A stretch of 38,276 nt of DNA, from assembly GCA_903894755.1 (NCBI GenBank), contig CAITRH010000720.1, positions 1 to 38,276 on the forward strand. Reading direction: 5' to 3'. The DNA comes from an uncultured delta proteobacterium (GTDB lineage: Bacteria; Myxococcota_A; Polyangia; Polyangiales; Polyangiaceae). Positions 8,813-17,900 of the stretch are shown here, piece after piece; within the stretch, counting starts at the first letter, position 1; every line of letters begins with the position of its first letter. The translations under genes and the position numbers were made by a program. The notes under the pieces are model-generated. The model made no database searches. It was given only the letters and a program-made list of their open reading frames with translations, and was not told the DNA's origin.

Positions 8813-9475
8813 ATGCGAGCGACGATATTGGCGAGCGCGGCAGTCTTCCTCAGTGTGGGCCTCCTGTCGGCTCATGTGGCGGCTGGGGACCAACACGAAA
8901 CCAAGGGCGTGGAACCCCGCAATGTGTATTTCGAGGTAGGGCCTGCGTTTGGGTTGGGTCTCAGCACTTCCGGCCTCGGGGCGGGGCCTGCGCTGGGCCT
9001 CGATGTGGGCACGCGATTGCGTCTGGGGAGTGGAGGTCTGGCAGTCCACCTGCGGACCCAGTACCAGCGCTACGGAAAGAGCGGCAGCGTGAACGCCCCC
9101 TGCGCAGTCCCCACGGCTACGGGACCTTGCATACAAGAGGGCAAGCTAGACTACGACCTAAGCGAGCAGTCCCTCGATTTCGGACTGCGACTGGCCTACC
9201 AGTTTCTTCCGGTGGGGGATCGCTTCTTTCCGTACGCGGGGGTTGCCCCGAAGCTGTTTCTGCTGAAGTCCACGGTGACCTCCCTTGGCCAGGACAACAA
9301 GGACGTGAGCACCTCTGTAGGGTTTGCCGCCTTCGGAGGCGCTGCAATGACACTAGGGCCTGGTCATGTATTCGGCGAGCTCGAGTACCAGTGGGGCGGT
9401 CTTTCGCACCCGATCACGGGCGACGCCCATCTGGCCGGGTTTGCATTGGTCTTGGGGTATCGCCTCTCGCTTTGA
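8813..9475 (+). CDS. Outer-membrane beta-barrel-like protein
   Basis: This 220-residue protein has a clear N-terminal signal peptide: Arg near the start, a hydrophobic core and an alanine-rich cleavage region around residues 21-25 (HVAAGD). The rest alternates polar and hydrophobic residues in amphipathic strands (NVYFEVGPAFGLGLS, LDFGLRLAYQFLP, HVFGELEYQWGG) and ends in a short strand of the beta-barrel type, GFALVLGYRLSL. This is the pattern of a small outer-membrane barrel. A purine-rich AGGAGGAGG stretch at 8797-8805 serves as ribosome-binding site. Its closeness to the surface-protein frames suggests they were once co-expressed. I do not recognise a specific family. Confidence 0.75.
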   Translation: MRATILASAAVFLSVGLLSAHVAAGDQHETKGVEPRNVYFEVGPAFGLGLSTSGLGAGPALGLDVGTRLRLGSGGLAVHLRTQYQRYGKSGSVNAPCAVPTATGPCIQEGKLDYDLSEQSLDFGLRLAYQFLPVGDRFFPYAGVAPKLFLLKSTVTSLGQDNKDVSTSVGFAAFGGAAMTLGPGHVFGELEYQWGGLSHPITGDAHLAGFALVLGYRLSL

Positions 9476-9544
9476 AGCAGCGGCCCTCGACGTCCCGCTT
9501 GCCCTGGTGATCCCAGTGGGTTGTTGCATGTCTCGTCAAGAACC

Positions 9545-9811
9545 ATGAAGCCTCCTACGGAATACCCACCGGTCATTGTCAACGACAGCACTCTACGTGA
9601 CGGCGAGCAGGCGCCAGGCGTTGCCTTTGACAGGCACGAGAAAGTTGCCATTGCACGGGCGCTGGACCAGGCGGGCGTCGACGAAATCGAAGCGGGGATT
9701 GCCGCCATGGGAGCTGGGGAGATGGACGCCATGCGAGCGGTCTGCGAGGTCCTGCAGCACGCCCGGGCGATAGCGTGGTGCCGTATGAGCGAGGCCGCTG
9801 CCATCCTGTGA
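9545..9811 (+). pseudogene. Truncated homocitrate synthase/NifV-like fragment
   Basis: The 88-residue product matches only the N-terminus of the DRE-TIM metallolyase family, closest by eye to NifV-type homocitrate synthase. It has NDSTLRDGEQAPGVAF, which carries the metal- and substrate-binding RDxxQ motif, then KVAIARALDQAGVDEIEAGI and AMGAGEMDAMRAV. A full enzyme is about 370-400 residues. Homology runs to IAWCRMSEA and then stops at 9811, just before a tandem repeat array. The truncated protein lacks most of the TIM barrel and cannot be a working synthase. No other nif or lysine-pathway genes are nearby. Confidence 0.75.
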
Positions 9812-9867
9812 AGCCGTAAGTACTCGTAACTACCGGTAGGATCGCGAGTTATGAGCGCCAAGTGCCC

Positions 9868-10078
9868 TTCCCACGCGGTGGGGAAGCGAGGTGACGCGTC
9901 CAACGACTCTTCCCACGCGGTGGGGAAGCGAGGTGACGCGTTCAACGCCCCTTCCCACGCGGTAGTCACGGGAGCTTGCACGGCCAACGCCCCTTCCCAC
10001 GCGGGAGTCACGAGAGCTCGCACGTCCAACACCCCTTCCCACGCGGGAGGGAAGCGAGATGACGCGTTCGACCCCCTT
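9868..10078. repeat. 42-bp hairpin-bearing tandem repeat, five copies plus a degenerate sixth
   Basis: Units begin at 9868, 9910, 9952, 9994 and 10036, exactly 42 bases apart, with a decayed sixth near 10077. In the best copies each unit contains the near-palindrome CTTCCC-ACGCGGTG-GGGAAG, so RNA or single-stranded DNA could form a stem-loop in each unit. Copies three and four differ most in the right arm. Because 42 is a multiple of three, every frame gives a 14-residue periodic peptide on both strands, which makes spurious open frames. It sits between a truncated NifV-like gene and a kinase relic. Confidence 0.85.
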
Positions 10079-10123
10079 CACGAAGGCAAATGCAGCTATG
10101 CTGGTGCGCGAGACCGCCAATCC

Positions 10124-10241
10124 ATGCACGTTCCCATCACCGATTTCACCGGTACCGAGGGCTTCGAACTTCTCCGTCGTTTGGGCGAAGGGGGGCATGG
10201 GCGTCGTCTACGAGGCCGTGGACCACCCACAAGCCGCATAG
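10124..10241 (+). pseudogene. Relic of a Ser/Thr protein kinase N-terminus
   Basis: In one frame the translation runs GFELLRRLGEGG, the start of a Hanks-type kinase glycine-rich loop. In the next frame it continues GGMGVVYEAVDHPQAA and stops at 10241. Joined across one extra base in the run at about 10190-10196, this restores a textbook kinase loop, LGEGGMGVVYEAVD. No lysine, HRD or DFG regions follow. It is a short frameshifted remnant, probably left by recombination among the many kinase genes of such genomes. Confidence 0.65.
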
Positions 10242-10286
10242 AGTCGCTACCACCACGTTGTTCGAAGTCGTAAGTAGGATTGGACC

Positions 10287-10733
10287 ATGTCGCAGCGAAA
10301 GAACACCGAGGTCGGCCGGTTTGCCAAGCCCGATGAAATTGTCGGTTTCTGGGAAATGGTCCCGTTCGCTCACCCCGAAGCCATCAATTCGACCAACCCG
10401 TGGAGCCTGCCGCATCAATCCTTCGCCTTCTACGCAGATGGCATTGCCGCATCCGTACACTCGACTGCGTACAGGCCGCGTTCCGCACAGTCGCTGAAGA
10501 CTGTCCTTGACCCGATCAAAGATAGGTCGCCTCGTTATGGGTGGAAAAATGGATTCCTGGTGATCACGAGCCGCGAGGAAGGGGTCGCAGACGAAATCTG
10601 GGCTGTCAACATTTTTCTCCAGCAGAGCGTCGTGCGGGACGACACCTTTTTCCCCGGCGACCTGCTGATGTCGCTCGAGGACGGCGTATCAAGTAAGCCG
10701 GTTTATTACCGCCATCTGCGACGCTTACCGTGA
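10287..10733 (+). CDS. Hypothetical protein, 148 residues
   Basis: I do not recognise a named family. The protein is soluble, with no signal peptide or membrane segment. It contains the stretch EIVGFWEMVPFAHPEA followed by a strand-rich segment (HQSFAFYADG) and a conserved-looking end (GDLLMSLEDG, PVYYRHLRRL). The strand pattern and the GFWEM opening would suit a small lipocalin-like or calycin-like barrel, but that is only an impression. The ATG at 10287 is preceded by AGGA with reasonable spacing. It lies alone after a scar of pseudogenes and converges on the argJ-argB gene across a 199-base gap in which I see no clear terminator. Confidence 0.65.
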   Translation: MSQRKNTEVGRFAKPDEIVGFWEMVPFAHPEAINSTNPWSLPHQSFAFYADGIAASVHSTAYRPRSAQSLKTVLDPIKDRSPRYGWKNGFLVITSREEGVADEIWAVNIFLQQSVVRDDTFFPGDLLMSLEDGVSSKPVYYRHLRRLP

Positions 10734-10932
10734 TGGCTCGAGTCCTTTTGACTTGCAAAGCCCGACGGATGCAGTACCGAAGGCGTGTTCAAGTTATTTT
10801 TGCGCAGCTCTTTATCGTTGGCTGGCAGGAACGGCTCAATCACCTTAGGTACCGCGACCGTGAGGGCGCAGGGAGGACGGTTTTGTGATCTTTACCGCTT
10901 CCTTACGGTTGCGGTGCCGATGCCAGTGCAAG

Positions 10933-12954
10933 TCAAGCCTCGAGGCGAACAAGGGTGCCGACGCCGCGGTCGGTAAAAAGCTCCGCGATCAGCGAGTGAG
11001 GACTGCGACCGTCGAGAATGTGTACCCGTCCCACCCCCCCCTCGAGGGCCCGAAGCGCTCCCCGGGCTGTATTCTCCATGGTCTCGTCAAGAGCCCCGCT
11101 GGTCAGCTTGTGCGCAAGTTGGGACGCCGACAGCTCGCTCACCAGCTCGCCTCTGTCGAGGATCCCCGCAACGTTGGTCAGGTAAATCAGCTTGTCGGCT
11201 CCAATGCCCACCGCAATTTCCGCCGCTGCAATGTCTGCATCGAGAGACAGACTCTCGCCGTCGTCGCCTAGCCCGACCGGCGACACGATGGGCACATACT
11301 TTTTGTCAAGTAGGACATCCAGATAATCGCGGTTGACATGGGTCACCTCTCCGGTAACCGCCCCTGCACCGAGCCGCTTGCGAGCGCGAAGCAGGCCCGC
11401 GTCTTTCCCCGAGACCCCCACCGCATGCGCGCTTCGAGCGTTCAAAAGCGACACAAGCTCCGTGTTGAGCCGCCCCGTCTCCACCCAGGTCCCCTCGGTG
11501 ACGTTGCTGGGGGCAAGCTCCGAACCGGCCCCGTGGACAATGACGGGAAGTAGCCCTGCGGTGCGCAGCAGGTTGATGTCCGCTGCAAAACTCGCCTTGA
11601 GGGACTCCTTTCGCATCGCGTCGCCGCCGTAGCGAATGACCGCCCGCTTGTTCGAGAAGCGCGCGATGTAGGACAGCGCTTCGACCAGCAAAGCGTGCTT
11701 GAACGCAGGCGTGTAATTGGTCAGCCGATCGTCGCGACGCACGGTCCCGTCCGCCGTCGAGGTCGTGAGGCTCATGTAGTCGGCGTTGATCTTCACGTAG
11801 TCGTAAGAGAGGTCGCATCCCCACGCGACCGCGGACTCATGGCCTTCGACGAACGCAAGGTCGATGGTCACCTCGGGGGCTCGGAGCTTGCCACGCAAGG
11901 CCACGAGGTCAGCATTGACCGGTGCGCCATTGCGGAAGACGCACATTCCTTGGAGCGACACGGTCGCGGCGAGCGGGTCGAGGCAAAACCCTTGGGATCC
12001 TGCGCGTGCGCCTGCCACCGCGAGGATACGTCCCCAGTTCGGGTCGGCTCCGAAGAGCGCGGTCTTGACCAAGATGGATCCCGCTACGGCTCGAGCGATG
12101 TCGCGAGCGGTGGCCACGTCGATGGCTCCGGCGACGCGTACTTCGATGAGCTTGGTGGCCCCCTCGCCGTCCTCGGCCACGGCACGAGCGAGCTCGACGC
12201 AGAGGGACTGGACGGCGTCGGCAAAGTCGGCGTACTCGGCGGAACCCTCGGTGATCCTGGGGTTTTGCGCGAGGCCGTTGGCGAAGGCGATGACGGCGTC
12301 GTTGGTGCTCATGTCGCCATCGATGGTCAAGCTGTGGAAGCTAGCGCCCATGGCGCGGACGAGGGCGGACTGGAGCGCTTCGGGAGCGATGGCCGCGTCC
12401 GTCGTGATGAAGACGAGGACCGTGGCGAGCTCGGGGGCGATCATGCCGGAGCCTTTTGCAAACGCGGAGATGCGGATGTCCTTGTCGCTCGATCGGAGGC
12501 TTCGGGTGGCGAGCTTGATGCGCGTGTCGGTGGTGAGGATCGCTTCGGCGGCAAGCTCGCAGCCTCGGGCGCGGGACGATGCAAGTCTTGGAAGCGCTTG
12601 GATTATTTTGGCGACGGGGAGGCGGACACCGATGATGCCGGTAGAGGCGGTGAGCACGGCGCGGCTGGGGATCTGGAGGGCATCGGCGGCGGCTTCGCAC
12701 ACGGTGACGACGTCGCGCAGTCCATCGGGACCGGCGAGGGCGTTGGCGTTACCGCTGTTGATGACGATGGCTTGGAGGCCGTCGGCGGGAAGACGCATTG
12801 CGGCATCGACGACAGGAGCGGCGCGGGAGCGGTTACGGGTGAAACAGCCAGCGGCCGCGCACGGGACCTCGCTAAAGACGAGGGCGAGGTCGCTGCGGAC
12901 GGCTTTGATGCCCGAGTGGATCCCGGCGTAGGTGAAGCCGCGGGGGGTGAACAT
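10933..12954 (-). CDS. argJB: ArgJ-ArgB fusion: ornithine acetyltransferase plus acetylglutamate kinase-like domain
   Basis: This 673-residue protein fuses two arginine-pathway enzymes. Residues 1 to about 400 are ArgJ, which moves acetyl from acetylornithine to glutamate. The self-cleavage and nucleophile motif is GMIAPELATVL with Thr178, and the substrate motif EGATKLIEV follows near 265. The remainder is an amino-acid kinase domain of the ArgB type: VIRYGGDAM near 441, VIVHGAGSELA, SGKDAGL, LTNVAGIL, RVHILDGR and VGTLVRL. ArgB phosphorylates N-acetylglutamate. Two lysines that contact ATP phosphates in E. coli ArgB (K8 and K217) align with Arg441 and Thr629, and the NxNAD motif is SLDAD. 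The kinase half may therefore be altered. Self-cleavage at residue 177/178 would separate the ArgJ alpha chain from a beta-ArgB chain. The gene is divergent from the acyl-CoA dehydrogenase. Confidence 0.9.
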   Translation of the reverse strand: MFTPRGFTYAGIHSGIKAVRSDLALVFSEVPCAAAGCFTRNRSRAAPVVDAAMRLPADGLQAIVINSGNANALAGPDGLRDVVTVCEAAADALQIPSRAVLTASTGIIGVRLPVAKIIQALPRLASSRARGCELAAEAILTTDTRIKLATRSLRSSDKDIRISAFAKGSGMIAPELATVLVFITTDAAIAPEALQSALVRAMGASFHSLTIDGDMSTNDAVIAFANGLAQNPRITEGSAEYADFADAVQSLCVELARAVAEDGEGATKLIEVRVAGAIDVATARDIARAVAGSILVKTALFGADPNWGRILAVAGARAGSQGFCLDPLAATVSLQGMCVFRNGAPVNADLVALRGKLRAPEVTIDLAFVEGHESAVAWGCDLSYDYVKINADYMSLTTSTADGTVRRDDRLTNYTPAFKHALLVEALSYIARFSNKRAVIRYGGDAMRKESLKASFAADINLLRTAGLLPVIVHGAGSELAPSNVTEGTWVETGRLNTELVSLLNARSAHAVGVSGKDAGLLRARKRLGAGAVTGEVTHVNRDYLDVLLDKKYVPIVSPVGLGDDGESLSLDADIAAAEIAVGIGADKLIYLTNVAGILDRGELVSELSASQLAHKLTSGALDETMENTARGALRALEGGVGRVHILDGRSPHSLIAELFTDRGVGTLVRLEA

Positions 12955-13148
12955 GGGCGGTGCTTACCAGGGGAAGCCGATTTGCAGAACTACGCCGGCA
13001 AGAGCCGGGAAGAGTCCGTCAATGCTGCGGTGTCCCACGTGTGACGCTTTGCGTAATATGCCAGTGCCACCTGTGTCACGTCTTGCTCGATCATTTTTTT
13101 ACGCGTTACCTCTTGCGCAGCGAGGGCCATTTGCATTCTATTGCGCTC

Positions 13149-14828
13149 ATGTCTTCAGGAATTGACAAAGAACAGCTCGATGCGGTTCTCGGCTCGCTCC
13201 GAGAATTTGCCCACCACGAACTCACCGATGAGAAACTGCGCCAGTGGGACAAAGAGGACATCATCCCCATCGATGTGGTCCGCCAGATGTGCGACCAGAA
13301 CGCGCTAGGCATACAGATGCTCTTTGTCGCCAGCGAATTCGGCGGCATGGGCGGATCCACCTTCGACGTTTACCGGACGTGCGAGGCGATGGCGCGCATC
13401 GACCTTGGTCTTGCCACGGCGGTACTGGCGACCTTTTTGGGAAGCGATCCCATTGTGGTGGGGGGGACACCGGAGCAGAAGATGCGCTGGTTGTCTCGCA
13501 TTGCCAACGACGGGGCGCTGGTTGCTTACGGCGCGACGGAACCGTCCGCGGGGAGCGATCTTGGCGCGATGAAGAGCACGGCAACGCGGGTTGAGGAGAA
13601 CGGGCAGGTCGTTGGCTACAAGCTCAATGGCAGCAAGCAGTGGATCAGCAACGGCGGAGTGGCCGACTTCACGACGATCCTAGCGATGGCACCAGGGGGG
13701 CCCACGTGGTTTGTGGTTGAAAAGGACACGCCCGGCTTTGCCGCGGGCAAGCCCGAGGAGAAGCACGGGATTCGTCTCAGCAACACGTCGGCGTTGACTC
13801 TAGATGACGTGTACGTTGAAAAAGAGCGGCTTATTGGCGGAGTAGAGGGACAGGGGCTGATCCAGGCGCAGGCGGTGTTTGGCTACACCCGAGTGATGGT
13901 TGCGTCCTTTGGCCTTGGGGTGGGATGGGCGGCATTGGATCGCGCCATTCCGTATTCAGTCGAGCGAATCCAGGGGGGCGGGCCGCTTTCGGAGAAGCAG
14001 GGCTACACGCACAAGTTGATCATTCCCTGGATTACCCGGCTAGAGGCAGGCAGGGCGTACATCGAGCACGCCGCCGAGCTGATCGACGCGGCACAGGGAC
14101 TACACGGCCAATACAACACCGAGGGAGCCATTGCCAAGTACCTGTCGACCGAGGCAGGAAACAGTGCGTGCGAGGCCGCCATTCAGGCGTTGGGCGGGTA
14201 CGGCTACACGCACGAGTACATGGTGGAGAAGTACAAGCGCGACGTACGCATCACGACGATCTACGAGGGGACCTCAGAGATCATGGAGATGACGATCAGC
14301 CGAGACCGCTGGCAGCTTCACATGAAGACGCGAGGCCAGCACTATGTCGAGATGGGCAAGAAGCTCGATCGTCTCCATGTGGAGAGTCCCAAGGTTGGGG
14401 CCAACATCGTGGCGCTTGCGTTCCGCGCACTTGCGGAGATTCTCGAGCGCGTTCGGGTCCATCGTTTGACTCGCAACCAGCACGTGCTTTTCCGACTGGG
14501 CGAGCTGATTGCGCATGCCGAGGGGGCGTGGGCACTCTCGCAGCGCGCGTCCAATGCGGAAGCTGGGCGGCTCAACGAGAAGGCGGATCAGCGTTTCAAG
14601 CCAGAGACGCTGGCGCGCATTGCACGGGTTTATGCACGCGAAGCAGCGCTGAAGGTTGGCACGGACGGACTTCGGTGGGTAGCGGGATCTGGGGGAGTCC
14701 AGCCTGGTGAGATGGCGGCCTTTGAGAAAGCGATGGGGCTGCAGGCGATCTTCGAGGCACAGGCGGGGGCGCTCGAGGACATGGATCGAATCGCTGACGC
14801 GGTCTACAGTCGCGTACCATCGACCTGA
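13149..14828 (+). CDS. Acyl-CoA dehydrogenase with C-terminal extension
   Basis: This 559-residue flavoenzyme would oxidise an acyl-CoA at C2-C3. The core is standard: the TEPSAGSD flavin/substrate motif near 138, GSKQWISN near 162, the QALGGYGY motif near 350, and the catalytic Glu in IYEGTSEIME near 378. After the core there are about 160 further helical residues, making it longer than the usual 380-400 residue enzymes and closer in size to long- and very-long-chain types. I prefer ATG 13149 to an upstream start at 12960 because the extra 63 residues are Cys/Arg-rich and unlike the family. It precedes the megasynthase by 81 bases on the same strand, so it may be part of the same transcript. 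It could desaturate or degrade the product, but a housekeeping role is equally possible. Confidence 0.88.
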   Translation: MSSGIDKEQLDAVLGSLREFAHHELTDEKLRQWDKEDIIPIDVVRQMCDQNALGIQMLFVASEFGGMGGSTFDVYRTCEAMARIDLGLATAVLATFLGSDPIVVGGTPEQKMRWLSRIANDGALVAYGATEPSAGSDLGAMKSTATRVEENGQVVGYKLNGSKQWISNGGVADFTTILAMAPGGPTWFVVEKDTPGFAAGKPEEKHGIRLSNTSALTLDDVYVEKERLIGGVEGQGLIQAQAVFGYTRVMVASFGLGVGWAALDRAIPYSVERIQGGGPLSEKQGYTHKLIIPWITRLEAGRAYIEHAAELIDAAQGLHGQYNTEGAIAKYLSTEAGNSACEAAIQALGGYGYTHEYMVEKYKRDVRITTIYEGTSEIMEMTISRDRWQLHMKTRGQHYVEMGKKLDRLHVESPKVGANIVALAFRALAEILERVRVHRLTRNQHVLFRLGELIAHAEGAWALSQRASNAEAGRLNEKADQRFKPETLARIARVYAREAALKVGTDGLRWVAGSGGVQPGEMAAFEKAMGLQAIFEAQAGALEDMDRIADAVYSRVPST

Positions 14829-14909
14829 CGTTGGGCGTGTTGGAAGAGATCAAGCCGCGGGCCCAGGGCGCTGCGGATCACGGATGACGAGGACTTGCAA
14901 GAGGAAACC

Positions 14910-17900
14910 ATGGACGACACTTCATTTCGCGCGATTGCCGTTGTCGGGATTGGCGCCATCATGCCCGATGCGCCGACCGCACCGACCTTTTGGGAAAACA
15001 TCAAGGGCAGTCGCTACTCGATCAGTGAGGTGTTGCCCGACCGCTGGGACCCTGCACTTTACTACGACGCTGACAAGAAAGCGCCGGACAAGACCTACTC
15101 AAAAATAGGGGGCTGGGTCCGCGACTATGAGTGGGAACCGATCAAGTGGAAACTTGCGATCCCTCCTCGTGTACAGGACGCGATGGACGCTTCCCAGAAG
15201 TGGGCGATTGGCTGCACGCGCCAGGCGCTCATCGACTACGGCCATCCCAATCGTCCTCTCGACTTCGAGCGCACCGCGGTCATTTTGGGAAACGCGATGG
15301 GGGGCGAGCGGCATTATCAAACGGCACTCCGCATCTCATACCCCGAATACGCGCGCTTTCTTTCCGACACGGAGGCCTTCCGCGCTCTTCCCGAGTCAGT
15401 CCGCACAACTCTATTGAGGGAGTTCTACGAACGCACAGCCAAGGGGCTTCCCCCCATCACGGAAGACACGATGCCTGGCGAGCTTGGCAACTGTCTTGCG
15501 GGACGTGTTGCGAACACGTTCAATTTCCATGGTCCCAACTATATTTGCGATGCCGCTTGTGCGTCAGCGATGGCAGCAATTTCGTCTGCGATGGACGGGC
15601 TCCTCGGGGGCGACTTCGACGCGGTCGTGGCAGGCGGGATCGACCGGAACATGGGGGCTCCGAGTTTCGTAAAGTTTTGCAAGATTGGCGCTCTGTCAGC
15701 AACCGGGACCCGTCCCTATGACGAGGGCTCAGACGGCTTCGTGATGGGGGAGGGGAGTGCAGTCTTTATCCTCAAGCGCCTTAGCGATGCGGAGAAGGCT
15801 GGCGACAAGATCTACGCAGTGATCCGGGGTATTGGGGGTGCGAGCGACGGCAAGGGCAAGGGGATGACGGCTCCCAATCCCATCGGCCAGCGTCTTGCTA
15901 TCCAGCGCGCCTGGAAAAACGCCGGGATTGCGCCATCCGAGGGGATGCTGATGGAGGGACATGGGACTTCCACTGCGGTTGGGGATGCTGTGGAGCTTGC
16001 GGCTGCGGCGGAGGTCTTTGGGAATGCGGTGACTCGACCTGGTTCCATTGCTCTCGGATCGGTCAAGTCGAACATTGGACATCTAAAGGCTGCTGCGGGG
16101 GCTGCAGGACTTTTCAAGGTGACAATGGCGCTGCACGATAAGGTGCTTCCCCCGAGCCTCAACTACCGGAGGCCGAACTCCAACGTTGATTGGTCCAAGG
16201 TCCCCTTTGCAGTGAATACGGAACTGCGCGCCTGGGACAAGCCTCCGAGCGGAGTTCGGACGGCGACGGTGAGCGCATTTGGGTTTGGAGGGACCAATTT
16301 CCACATGGTGATGGAAGAGTACATACCGGGACGTCTCCGGGTGGGGGAGGGGAAGCGAGTGTTTTCGGCGGTGCCGTCTACTCCGGGCGCATCTGGCGGT
16401 TCCTTCAAGGCACCGCTGCGTGGTGCTGCGGTGATTGGGGCTTCAGATGTCAAGGGGCTTGCGGTCAAGCTCGCAGAGCTCCTGAAAGCTGCGGAAGCGG
16501 GAAAGATGCCTGCAATCGCTGCTCCGGCGGAAGCGGATCTAGGAGCTGCGGAGCGCATAGCTATTGACTGGGTGGATGCTGCTGATCTAGCGGCCAAGGC
16601 CACAAAGGCATTGAAGGCGTTGGCAGCGAGCAATCCAGGCATGTGGAAAGCGCTGCGTGCGCAGGGGATCTTCAAGGGATCGGGGCCTGCGCCGAAGGTA
16701 GCGTTCCTCTATACGGGTCAGGGGTCGCAGTACGTAAACATGTTGCGCGAGCTACGGGCCACGGAGCCCATTGTTGCGAAGCTGTTTGACGACGCCGATC
16801 GGGTGATGACTCCGAAGCTTGGCAAGTCACTTAGCTCCATTATTTTCGTGGATGGCGGCAACAAAGCAGCGGTGGCTCAAGCCGAAGAAGAGCTTCGGCA
16901 GACGGCGGTGACGCAGCCTGCGGTGCTTGCGGTGGATGCTGCCTTGACGGAGCTGATGGCGGCCTATGGGATCTTGCCGGACATGGTGATGGGCCACAGT
17001 CTTGGCGAATACGGTGCGTTGGTGGCAGCGGGCGGGATTCCCTTTGACGATGCGGTTGAAGCGGTGAGTGCTCGCGGCGCTGAGATGACCAAGGTATCGG
17101 TTGCAGACAACGGCAAGATGGCCGCTGTGTTCGCGCCGATCCCGGAGATCGAGCGAATCCTTGCGGGCGTTAACGGGTACGTGGTCATTGCCAACATCAA
17201 CAGTCACACCCAAGCGGTGATTGGCGGATCGACCACGGGGGTGGAGAAGGCTGGCGCAGCGTTGTTGCAGGCCGGACACAACGTGGTGCCGCTCCCGGTG
17301 AGTCATGCGTTCCACACGACGATTGTGGCGCCAGCGAGTGAGCCGCTTCGGCGGACGCTGGCGAAGCTTCGTCTTGCGCCAGTGAGGATTCCACTTGTTG
17401 CGAACGTGGACGGTGAGTTTTATCCAACTGGGCCCGACGCGGTGGAAGGGATGCTCGACATACTGGCCAAGCAAGTGGCGGCGCCGGTACAATTTGTCAA
17501 GGGGCTGACCAAGCTGTACGAGGCTGGGGTTCGGGTGTTTGTTGAGGTGGGTCCAAAGAAGGCGCTTCAGGGATTTGCGGAAGATGTCCTAGGTTCCAAG
17601 GACGATGTCCTGACGCTGTTTACGAACCACCCCAAGGTTGGCGACATTGTTTCCTTCAACCAGGCGCTATGTGGTCTGTACGCAAGCGGGCTTGGCGCAC
17701 CGAAGGCGACGCAAGCGGTCGTTCAGGCGCCAGCGATTGTGATGGCTGCCGTGCAGCCCGTCGCGGTGCCTGCGGTTGCGTCTCCGGCTGCGCCACCGCC
17801 GGCCCTTGGGCAAGATCGTTACCTAGAGCTGGGGAAGCTGTTTGCAGAGTTTCTCGACCGCGGGCAGCGCATTTACGGGGGTGCTGGTGAGGCACCGGCT

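Noticed and set aside
9851-10273. Possible gene for a 14-residue-repeat protein
   Set aside because: The periodicity comes from a 42-bp non-coding style repeat readable on both strands; the downstream part is a kinase relic in changing frames.
10785-10976. 63-residue open frame between the hypothetical gene and argJ-argB
   Set aside because: No ribosome-binding site or family features, and it runs into the 3' end of the opposite-strand argJ-argB gene.
11695-13044. Long plus-strand open frame of 449 residues opposite argJ-argB
   Set aside because: It is antisense to a clear ArgJ-ArgB fusion, is rich in Gly/Asp/Glu/Val from mirrored codons, and shows no domain.
13041-13079. GTGAC/GTCAC inverted pair as a fatty-acid regulator operator
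   Set aside because: Only five bases per arm with a 29-base gap, and no match to a known FadR- or TetR-type operator that I can defend.
12960-13148. 63-residue N-terminal extension of the acyl-CoA dehydrogenase
   Set aside because: The extension is Cys/Arg-rich, unlike the family, and would leave almost no intergenic space for a promoter against the divergent argJ-argB gene.
14895-14910. TTG start for the megasynthase at 14895
   Set aside because: Its upstream purine tract is only about one base away; ATG 14910 has GAGGA at a workable distance and starts at the KS domain.
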